Below are positions 51,933 to 59,253 of a DNA stretch of 64,000 bases, piece by piece. Numbering within the stretch: the stretch's first letter is position 1; every line of letters starts with the position of its first letter. Origin of the DNA: Bacteroidota bacterium (GTDB lineage: Bacteria; Bacteroidota; Bacteroidia; Bacteroidales; JAAUTT01); contig JAJYAG010000007.1 of the NCBI GenBank assembly GCA_021779665.1, positions 1 to 64,000 of the forward strand, in the 5' to 3' direction. Under the pieces are notes generated by a model. That model had not been told where the DNA came from and searched no databases. It saw only the letters and a program-made list of their open reading frames with translations. The translations under genes were made by a program, and so were the position numbers.

Positions 51933-52613
51933 ATGAGAATTGACGTTATTACCGTTCTGCCCGAATTGCTCGAAAGTCCGCTTAACCATTCCATTGTTCA
52001 GCGGGCCAAGGATAAGGGATTATGTGAGATAGTGCTGCATCATCTGCGCGATTACAGCACCGACAAACACCGTCGCGTGGACGATTATGCCTTCAGCGGC
52101 GATGCCGGCATGGTAATGACAATTGAACCTATTTACAACGTGATCACCCATCTGAAATCGCAGCGCGACTACAACGAAGTGATTTACACATCGCCCGACG
52201 GGGAGCTCTATTCTCAGGGTAAAGCGAATTACATTTCCACACTTAAAAATATTATCATCCTCTGCGGTCATTACAAAGGAATTGACCAAAGGGTTCGAGA
52301 TCATTTAATCACACGTGAAATATCCGTTGGCGATTATGTGCTTACCGGCGGCGAACTGGCCGCTGCTATTATTATCGACAGTGCTGTACGGTTGCTGCCC
52401 GGCGCTCTGGGCGATGAAATGTCGGCACTGACTGACTCTTTCCAGGATAATCTGCTCGCACCTCCGGTTTACACAAGGCCAGCAGAGTTTAACGGCTGGA
52501 AAGTCCCAGATATTCTTCTCAGCGGCAATACAAAGCTGATCGACGAGTGGAAACTGGAGCAATCGCTCGAACGAACCAGACGTCTACGCCCGGATTTGCT
52601 GGATGAGGATTGA
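51933..52613 (+). CDS. trmD: tRNA (guanine-N1-)-methyltransferase
   Basis: ATG at 51933 gives 226 residues starting [13 protein letters not shown]; a TTG start six codons upstream is less likely. [10 protein letters not shown] (about 107-116) and [13 protein letters not shown] (about 131-143) are the knot-forming SAM-binding motifs of the SPOUT family TrmD. The protein methylates G37 of tRNAs that read CNN codons, preventing +1 frameshifts. It is usually in an operon with ribosomal protein genes, but here it stands alone. Confidence 0.97.
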   Translation: MRIDVITVLPELLESPLNHSIVQRAKDKGLCEIVLHHLRDYSTDKHRRVDDYAFSGDAGMVMTIEPIYNVITHLKSQRDYNEVIYTSPDGELYSQGKANYISTLKNIIILCGHYKGIDQRVRDHLITREISVGDYVLTGGELAAAIIIDSAVRLLPGALGDEMSALTDSFQDNLLAPPVYTRPAEFNGWKVPDILLSGNTKLIDEWKLEQSLERTRRLRPDLLDED

Positions 52614-52617
52614 AAAA

Positions 52618-52848
52618 TCAGGATTCTTTCAAATAGTTATAAATTCGATATCCGTCTTTTTGTACAAATCCCACGGGCATATATCCAGCATTTAAAATTG
52701 CATCGCTGATTATAGCCATATTCATTCCCAAGGGATCATTTATTGTGTCAGATATCTAAAGAGCTTCACGTGATTTGCGAAAACTTCCTGAGATATAAAT
52801 TAAAGCTTCGTCCAATGAAACAATTGGTTTTCTGCTAATATTTTCCAT
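52618..52848 (-). pseudogene. Small interrupted gene
   Basis: From ATG at 52848 a 77-codon frame runs to TGA at 52618. It would encode a start MENISRKPIVSLDEALIYIS, and after an in-frame TAG near codon 31, ISDTINDPLGMNMAIISDAI and a tail ending YNYLKESE. Codon use is gene-like on both sides of the stop, suggesting that a single mutation broke it. The family was not recognised. It could also be two non-genic frames by chance. Confidence 0.45.
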
Positions 52849-52883
52849 AACTTTTTGGAAATAGCAGAGCTAAAAAGAGGATT

Positions 52884-53309
52884 TCAAATTTGTTCCCACA
52901 ATTCTATTTTGTTGCCTTCTGCATCCATAATATGAACAAATTTGCCATAGTCGTAGGTCTCGATATTGTCCAGTATGGTTACTCCTTTTTCTTTCAGGTT
53001 GCTTACAAGTCCTTCAATGTTTTGAACGCGGTAATTTATCATAAACTCTTTTTTCGAGGGCGCGAAATATTCACTGCCTTTTTCAAAAGGGCTCCATTGG
53101 AGCGAATTAATTTCATCAGGACGGTTTAAATTTCTAAATTCAAAAGTAGAACCCCATTCATTTACATCAAGTCCTAAATTTTGGGCATACCAATCTTTTG
53201 TCCCCTGCGGATTTTCAGAAAAAAAGAAAATTCCTCCGATGCCAATTACCTTAGGGGTTTTATCGTTGGTTGCAGAAGGGTTTGTGGTTTCATTTTTTTG
53301 TGTTTCCAT
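52884..53309 (-). CDS. VOC-superfamily (glyoxalase-like) protein
   Basis: This 141-residue protein shows one complete VOC repeat pattern: IGIGGIFFFSENPQGTKDWY followed by AQNLGLDVNEWG, and at the end FVHIMDAEGNKIELWEQI, where the Glu is a typical metal ligand of the fold. VOC proteins include glyoxalase, dioxygenases and resistance proteins; nothing here selects among them. It stands alone between the broken small gene and the serine hydrolase, convergent with neither. Confidence 0.85.
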   Translation of the reverse strand: METQKNETTNPSATNDKTPKVIGIGGIFFFSENPQGTKDWYAQNLGLDVNEWGSTFEFRNLNRPDEINSLQWSPFEKGSEYFAPSKKEFMINYRVQNIEGLVSNLKEKGVTILDNIETYDYGKFVHIMDAEGNKIELWEQI

Positions 53310-53350
53310 GTTTCTGTTTTTGTTATTGTAACAGATGATTTGGTATTTTG

Positions 53351-55195
53351 TTATTGCCCGATATTTTGGCTCAGACTATCATATATCACCTGCTGTACCT
53401 TGGTGCGGATGCTTAATTCCAGCAGTTTGTTATGATTGCGGTTTGGATAAACCCGGTTGGCAAGCATAATATATACAAGCTTGTATTTGGGATCGACCCA
53501 GAAAAAAGTACCAGTATAGCCCGAATGTCCAAAACTCTCAGGACTTACGCTTGGAGAAGGGTAGGAGTCCTTCAGGCTGAGAGTGCTGTTATTGGGAAGT
53601 GGCTTATCAAATCCTAACGCGCGCCGGTTTTTGTTCTGAGGGTATTGCACCCGGTTAAATTCCCTGAATGTTTCGGGCCTGATATATTGTTCACCTCCAT
53701 ACGAACCCTCGTTGAGGTACATCTGCAGCAGTTTGGCCATGTCGTTTGCCGAAGCAAACAATCCGGCGTTTCCTGATATTCCTCCTAAAACGGCTGCCGC
53801 TTCATCGTGAACAGAGCCTTGTAATAAACGTTTGCGGTAATACTCATCCTTTTCGGTGGGAACAATCCGGTCAATAGAGAATTCTTTTGTAGGAAGATAA
53901 GTGATGGTGCCTGCTCCAAGGGGTTTGTAAAAGCATGAGTCGAGGTATTTCACATAATTGCTTCCCGATACTTTGCTGATAAGTTCGGGCGACATCACAA
54001 AGAACAGATCACTGTATACATATTTGCCGCGGTCTTTTAAAGGCGTTTTGCGGATGGTTTTATAAACATATTTTCTGAAATTCTGATTGAGGTACATGCC
54101 CGGTGTTACTTCAAGGTTGTAATCTCCATCCGGTTCAATATTGTACCATTTATGAATGATTTTACAGTCTTTCTGGCTTTTGCCCCAGAATTTTATGAAT
54201 GGTACCAACCCTGCCTGGTGCGCCAGCAACTCCCGCATGGTGATATCTTCCTTGTCTGATTGGTGAAACAGTCGTTTTTTCCAGTCGGGCCAGTAGGTGG
54301 AAAATCGCTCGTCGAGATCGATTTTCCCTTCCCCATGTAATTTCATAATGGCAGGCAGAGCGCTGCTTACCTTGGTTACGGAAGCCAGATCGTAAATGTC
54401 GGCTTTACTGGTCGGGATAATATTATCGTAGGTATGGTATCCATAGGTCTTGTGAAAAATAATTTTACCATCCTTAGCCACCAGGATATTGCATCCCGGG
54501 AAAGCCTGCTGAGCAATGGCGTCCTGGATAATAGAATCGATCTGAAGCGAGAGTAATGCAGAGTTCATTCCCACATCTTCGGGGATGGAGTATCCAAGCC
54601 TGACTGGTTGTTCAATTGAAATACCCGCTCCGGCAGGATATTTTCCAACAGCGGCAGATAACCGTCCGTGGGCACTGATACCACCAAAAATAAGTTGAGC
54701 AGCAAGTTTTTGTGAGAGCTCATTGTTACGAAAAACGGTGATAACAGCTGAAGGCGCGGTATGTTGCATCTTTACGAAAGAAGCTGTATCACAAAAGAAA
54801 GCCAGAATGCTTTTGCTATGAATTGACTTTGTTAGTTGATCCGCCGCCTGAATATTCCCATGCACACCAATAATGATCAGGTTGTATCTCTCAAGCTTTT
54901 TAATGGTTTTTGTCATGAGCGAATCGGAGCAGTGGGCCGGAATATTGTAGAAATCGGCCGGAGCATAATTACCTGCCATATTCTGGAAAGGAGTGATACT
55001 TCCTGTTTCGATAGAAACGGCAGCAATCCGCAGTGTGTCGAGGCGCCTGAGCGGAATAATGTCTTTCTGGTTTTCGAGCAAAGTGATATTCTGGAGCGCT
55101 TCGGCACGAAGTGTCAGGTAATCTGCTTCCTGACAGTAGCTTTTAAAGATTGAAAAGATCAAAAAAGCAGCGATGAAAGAACTTGTTAGCTTCAT
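53351..55195 (-). CDS. Serine hydrolase (beta-lactamase class C fold) with N-terminal GH3 C-domain remnant
   Basis: This 614-residue protein has a signal peptide (about 1-21). Residues about 30-205 (SLRAEALQNITLLENQ-like start LRAEALQNITLLENQKDIIP, RYNLIIIGVHGN and SVITVFRNNELSQKL-like segments) resemble the C-terminal domain of GH3 enzymes. The rest is a class C beta-lactamase/esterase fold: SVTKVSSALPAIMKLHGEG with the Ser-x-x-Lys (about 275-278), a YSD in place of the usual YxN (KYVYSDLFF), and FGHSGYTGTFFW. In Bacteroidota, full-length GH3-serine-hydrolase fusions are known; here the catalytic GH3 N-terminal domain is absent. It probably acts on peptidoglycan or esters in the periplasm. 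Confidence 0.82.
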   Translation of the reverse strand: MKLTSSFIAAFLIFSIFKSYCQEADYLTLRAEALQNITLLENQKDIIPLRRLDTLRIAAVSIETGSITPFQNMAGNYAPADFYNIPAHCSDSLMTKTIKKLERYNLIIIGVHGNIQAADQLTKSIHSKSILAFFCDTASFVKMQHTAPSAVITVFRNNELSQKLAAQLIFGGISAHGRLSAAVGKYPAGAGISIEQPVRLGYSIPEDVGMNSALLSLQIDSIIQDAIAQQAFPGCNILVAKDGKIIFHKTYGYHTYDNIIPTSKADIYDLASVTKVSSALPAIMKLHGEGKIDLDERFSTYWPDWKKRLFHQSDKEDITMRELLAHQAGLVPFIKFWGKSQKDCKIIHKWYNIEPDGDYNLEVTPGMYLNQNFRKYVYKTIRKTPLKDRGKYVYSDLFFVMSPELISKVSGSNYVKYLDSCFYKPLGAGTITYLPTKEFSIDRIVPTEKDEYYRKRLLQGSVHDEAAAVLGGISGNAGLFASANDMAKLLQMYLNEGSYGGEQYIRPETFREFNRVQYPQNKNRRALGFDKPLPNNSTLSLKDSYPSPSVSPESFGHSGYTGTFFWVDPKYKLVYIMLANRVYPNRNHNKLLELSIRTKVQQVIYDSLSQNIGQ

Positions 55196-55418
55196 AAAGT
55201 TGTATGATGTATTTCAAATCCGAAAATAAGAAAAAATTGAAAGTAAAGAGTCGATATGAATGGGTATTTAGTAAAACCGCCCTGTTTCTTCCTCTAATCT
55301 GACTTTATTACTTAGAATTATGATGCAGGAATGTCCGTAGAAAGCATATGCGGACAACTCATGCTTGACAAAATAGTATTTGCCAATTATATTGGTAACA
55401 TATTAAAAATTATCTATT

Positions 55419-55910
55419 ATGAAAACAAAATACCTCTTATTGTCAGGTTGTACATTCCTGCTTGCTTTTTTGGTGTTTACATGTAATCGTCCCCAACCTT
55501 TGAATGATGAAGCCGAGAAAGCTGCTATCCAAAAAATTATTGATATGCATCTGGAAGGTGTCGATAAACTGGATATAAATCTTATTGCACCGCATTTAGC
55601 CGAAGATCATCTGGAAATGCCCGCGAATATGGACCGGATTTCGGGAGTGAAACCCTATTTGGAATATTGCCAGGGCTTTTTTGATTATGCAAAAAACCTA
55701 AAAAAGCATGAAATGATATGCAAAGCCAATGAAACAGTAGTTTCAGGAAACTGGGCATTTCAGATCGGGACCTATACCTTCAGGACTGTAGATTCTAACG
55801 ACTCGGTGCAGGAAGACAAAGGAAACTATGTGTGGATCTTCAAAAAAGACTCAGCTAATAACTGGAAATGGGCGCGTGTGATTTCTAATTCCACATTACC
55901 AATGAAGTAA
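55419..55910 (+). CDS. NTF2-like (SnoaL/DUF4440-type) lipoprotein
   Basis: This 163-residue protein has a lipoprotein signal (LLAFLVFTCNRPQP, Cys22). EAEKAAIQKIIDMHLEGVDK and later DKGNYVWIFKKDSANNWKWA are the beginning and end of a NTF2-like cone fold, as in ketosteroid isomerase-like and DUF4440 proteins. The domain binds small hydrophobic molecules in many cases; no active site was recognised. It is a single gene, with a terminator 16 bases after the stop codon. Confidence 0.75.
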   Translation: MKTKYLLLSGCTFLLAFLVFTCNRPQPLNDEAEKAAIQKIIDMHLEGVDKLDINLIAPHLAEDHLEMPANMDRISGVKPYLEYCQGFFDYAKNLKKHEMICKANETVVSGNWAFQIGTYTFRTVDSNDSVQEDKGNYVWIFKKDSANNWKWARVISNSTLPMK

Positions 55911-55925
55911 ATAGGATTTTATTAA

Positions 55926-55961
55926 AGCCAACTGATTGTATCATCAGGTGGCTACTTTTAA
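55926..55961 (+). terminator. Terminator after the NTF2-like gene
   Basis: agccaactgat (55926-55936) pairs with atcaggtggct (55943-55953) with one mismatch, followed by ACTTTTA. The rest of the gap to 56248 (about 290 bases) shows no gene. Confidence 0.65.
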
Positions 55962-56248
55962 AATAAATTAATGCTTCAAGTGAAGGCCGAAAAGTGAACC
56001 AAAACACTACTTCTTTACTTTTTGAAATTTGATAATAAGAATTTTTGACACGGAGCGAAGGTTCTCACGAAAGCTCACTAACTGACCAATTTTTCTGCTC
56101 ATCCATTCTTACCTCTCATCCGCAAAATTCTACAATCCATCATCTTTATTTATGATTAGGCCAGCAATATTGGGAACCTTTGTCTGACAATCAGGCCTAA
56201 GGGCCATGATGTAAATTTCCTGATTAAAAATTATTTAACTTGTACGTC

Positions 56249-57298
56249 ATGAAAAACAATAATTACAACAAAAGAAGGGCTTACCTGAAGATGCTGTTTT
56301 GGGTAATATTCATACTTGTAACAGCAAACATTATCGCTTACCTGTTCCAGGGACCGAGGTTGTTTTCATCCTTTTCGCATTATTTAACCTATACTTCGCT
56401 TGGCTATGCTTATGGATTTTTCTTTGCCTTCGGGAACTCTTTCATCGGTTCCTATACCCAAAAGCTCAATTGGGCCAAAAATCCAAAACGTGCTAATTTG
56501 ACCAGTTTCTTAATGTTTATAGGTTATGGAATTTTTGTTAGTGTTATGATTCCTTACACTTTCGACCGGCTGGTATGGGATATGACCGGAAAGAGCCTTT
56601 TTTATGATGTTACCGCAAAGGCGTTCATCACCATGGTTGCGGATCTGATTGTTATTTATTTCTATTTTTCAAATCGCCTTACCGATCAATGGGTAAAAGC
56701 CATCGAAAAAAACGAGGAACTAAAAAGGGAAAACCTGCTGGCCCGTTACGAAGCGCTAAAGAACCAGGTAAACCCTCATTTCCTTTTTAACAGCCTTAAC
56801 ACCCTTACCGGAGTTGTGGAACAAAAACCGGAGCAGGCTCCTGCTTTTATTAAGAAACTTTCGGATATTTACCGGTATGTACTCGATCAGAACGATAAAG
56901 AACTGGTTGCGATCCACGAGGAACTGAATTTTGTAAATGATTATGTATTCCTCTCAAAAATGCGACTTGGCAACGGATTGATATTCTATTCGCATATACC
57001 GACAGGTCAGAACTATCAGGTGGTGCCACTTGGCATACAAATGCTGGTAGAGAATGCCATCAAGCACAATATAGCTTCTGATGATATGCCGTTGAAAATT
57101 GAAATAAAAATTGAAAATAGTCTTGTGATCGTGCGCAACAATCTGCAAAGAAAAAAAACAGTTTCTGCGGGCAAAAAGCCATTGGGGCTCGAAAATCTTA
57201 AAAAAAGATATGCTTATCTTTCCGCCAAACCGGTAGAAATAATCGAAACAGATAAAGAGTTTATTGTTAAATTTCCGGTAATAGAGCTAAAACCATGA
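56249..57298 (+). CDS. LytS/YehU-type sensor histidine kinase
   Basis: ATG at 56249 gives 349 residues. Four membrane segments lie at about 13-33, 49-66, 88-107 and 124-141. After them, KNQVNPHFLFNSLNTLTGVV (about 171-190) contains the phosphorylated His (about 177), and GIQMLVENAIKHNI and GLENLKKRYAYL are N- and G-boxes of the ATPase domain. It phosphorylates the LytTR regulator encoded by the next gene, whose start overlaps its stop codon (ATGA). The signal is unknown. Confidence 0.93.
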   Translation: MKNNNYNKRRAYLKMLFWVIFILVTANIIAYLFQGPRLFSSFSHYLTYTSLGYAYGFFFAFGNSFIGSYTQKLNWAKNPKRANLTSFLMFIGYGIFVSVMIPYTFDRLVWDMTGKSLFYDVTAKAFITMVADLIVIYFYFSNRLTDQWVKAIEKNEELKRENLLARYEALKNQVNPHFLFNSLNTLTGVVEQKPEQAPAFIKKLSDIYRYVLDQNDKELVAIHEELNFVNDYVFLSKMRLGNGLIFYSHIPTGQNYQVVPLGIQMLVENAIKHNIASDDMPLKIEIKIENSLVIVRNNLQRKKTVSAGKKPLGLENLKKRYAYLSAKPVEIIETDKEFIVKFPVIELKP

Positions 57299-58047
57299 AC
57301 TGCCTGATTATCGAAGACGAGAAAATAGCTGCCGAAAGGTTGGCGGGATTAATCAAGAAATGCGATCCATTGCTTGAAATTTCGGGAACTGTGCAATCAG
57401 TCAAAAATGCGGTTCAATGGCTGAACACCCATCCGGCACCCGGTTTAATATTTATGGACATCCAACTGGCCGACGGGCTAAGCTTTGAAATATTTGAGCA
57501 AGTCACTGTGAAAACACCCGTTATTTTCACCACCGCCTATGAAGAATATGCTATTAAGGCTTTTAAGGTAAATAGCATCGATTACCTGCTCAAACCGATT
57601 GATCAACTGGAACTCAATAATGCCATTGATAAGTTTAAAGCAAGCAGTCAGCATAAAGAAATCCCGGCACAGGTATTTGAGACGATCATGCAATCGCTCA
57701 CAAAGCAATACAAAAATAAATTTGTAATCAAAGTAGGAGAGCACATCAAAGTGTTTACTACCGACGATGTACAGTGTTTCTACAGCATGGAAAAATGCAC
57801 TTTTCTTCAAAACAATTCCGGCCGCGACTATGCTATCAGCTACACCCTCGACCAGTTGGAAGAGTTGCTGGATCCCGTAAAATTCTTCAGAATAAACCGT
57901 AAGTTCATTATAGCCTCAGCAGCTATTTCCGACATCATAAGTTATTCGAACAGCAGGTTGCAGGTGCGGCTTCATACAAACAAATCCGATGAGTTGACCG
58001 TTAGCCGCGATAAGGTGCAGGAATTCAGGAGGTGGCTGGAGGAGTGA
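57295..58047 (+). CDS. LytTR-family response regulator
   Basis: This 250-residue protein has a receiver domain (about 1-120): IIEDEKIAAERL, LIFMDIQLADG with the phosphoacceptor Asp (about 55), and VNSIDYLLKPI with the conserved Lys. A LytTR DNA-binding domain (about 145-250) follows with VQCFYSMEKCTF, FFRINRKFIIASAAI and TVSRDKVQEFRRWLEE. Such regulators bind direct-repeat sites and usually control cell-surface or signalling genes. It is paired with the LytS-type kinase upstream. Confidence 0.94.
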   Translation: MNCLIIEDEKIAAERLAGLIKKCDPLLEISGTVQSVKNAVQWLNTHPAPGLIFMDIQLADGLSFEIFEQVTVKTPVIFTTAYEEYAIKAFKVNSIDYLLKPIDQLELNNAIDKFKASSQHKEIPAQVFETIMQSLTKQYKNKFVIKVGEHIKVFTTDDVQCFYSMEKCTFLQNNSGRDYAISYTLDQLEELLDPVKFFRINRKFIIASAAISDIISYSNSRLQVRLHTNKSDELTVSRDKVQEFRRWLEE

Positions 58048-58055
58048 GGCTCGTT

Positions 58056-58290
58056 CCAACGGATTAAAATCCGTGGTTACAATATGAGTCGTCCCTACGG
58101 GACTGAACAATACATAACCTGGGGCAGGATTGTGGTTGTCTCCTCCCGTAAAGAGCCGTAGGCTCGATGTATATTGTTGCGCTGGATTTTAATCCAGCGA
58201 GATTATAATCCAGCGAGAAGATGATGTAATTAACAATAAGAGAGCCATAGGCTCGATACATTTAGGGATTGGAATTTATCCAGCAACTCA
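58056..58290. repeat. Palindrome-rich repeat, copy A, on one side of the IS200-like gene
   Basis: It contains several small palindromes in a row: aacggattaaaatccgt, gtccctacgggac, gagccgtaggctc, cgctggattttaatccagcg and gagccataggctc. The same order occurs in copy B (58954-59160). The two copies flank the transposase gene. Confidence 0.85.
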
Positions 58291-58297
58291 GCTCATT

Positions 58298-58759
58298 TTA
58301 TATTAACTCCTCAAATAAATACCTCTCATCATAAGGTATATTAAACTTTTCCAGAAACTCCAGATATTCATTCCTGAAAGTTTGTTTTTTGTGATGTTCT
58401 TCCTGATTGGTGATATATTGAAAAACACTATTGACATGAGACTGGCTATAAGAAAATACACCAAATCCTTCCTGCCATTCAAATCTGCTTCTTGTTAACT
58501 GATGATCGTTAATATACTTCGACGATTTCGCTTTTACTGTTTTCATTAATTCCGAGATGGAAACTATTGGCTTCAATCCCACAAAACAATGTACATGATC
58601 TTCTATTCCATTTACAATTATAGTTTTACAGCCTGTTTCATTTATAAGATTTCCAATAACACCAAGCAAAGTCGGTCTCCAGGTTTTATCCAATACAGCA
58701 TCCCGATATTTAACCGCAAACACAAACTGTATGTAAACTTGATGATAGGTATTGGCCAT
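58298..58759 (-). CDS. IS200-like Y1 transposase (REP-mobilising type)
   Basis: This 153-residue protein has the Y1 transposase fold: NTYHQVYIQFVFAVKYRDAV at the start, the HUH motif NGIEDHVHCFVGLKP (about 54-68), and a C-terminal helix SHVNSVFQYITNQEEHHKKQ carrying the likely catalytic Tyr (about 125). It is of normal length (about 150). Such enzymes cut and rejoin single-stranded DNA at hairpin ends. The gene is bracketed by repeats A and B, which contain several palindromes. No TnpB partner is seen. Confidence 0.92.
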   Translation of the reverse strand: MANTYHQVYIQFVFAVKYRDAVLDKTWRPTLLGVIGNLINETGCKTIIVNGIEDHVHCFVGLKPIVSISELMKTVKAKSSKYINDHQLTRSRFEWQEGFGVFSYSQSHVNSVFQYITNQEEHHKKQTFRNEYLEFLEKFNIPYDERYLFEELI

Positions 58760-58953
58760 ATTATTAAGATGCGTTGATTAATATAAATGTAACCTGCTTT
58801 TATCTTAAATGTAATCGTTTTTTAGATTTGTTAAAGAGGAGTGATTAAAAATACAATGATTTTCAAAATATAATAAATTAATCATTCCTGTCTTCTTTTC
58901 TCATTTATATGTATCGTTCCTACGGAACTAATTTACTCATTTTGCTTTTTTTC

Positions 58954-59160
58954 CCAACGGATTAAAATCCGTTGTTACCATATAAATCGTCCCTACGGGA
59001 CTAGATTATGGCTATCCCATTCGGGGAGAGCCGTAGGCTCGAACTATATTGTTGCGCTGGATTTTTAATCCAGCGAGATTTTAATCCAGCAATAAGGATG
59101 ATGCAACTTAATAAGAGAGCCATAGGCTCGGCACATTTTGAATTTTACCCGGCAACTCTG
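58954..59160. repeat. Palindrome-rich repeat, copy B
   Basis: It is a direct counterpart of copy A, with aacggattaaaatccgtt (58957-58974), gtccctacgggac, gagccgtaggctc, cgctggatttttaatccagcg and gagccataggctc in the same order, and both end in a variant of ggcaactc. A further gtatcgttcctacggaac unit lies just upstream around 58912-58929. Confidence 0.85.
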
Positions 59161-59253
59161 TACATTTTTAAAATAATTGTTATTTGTAAAAGGGGAATAA
59201 TCAATAATTTTTAACTTTAAAATGGAAATTCGATGAAGGTTATCTAGAGATTG

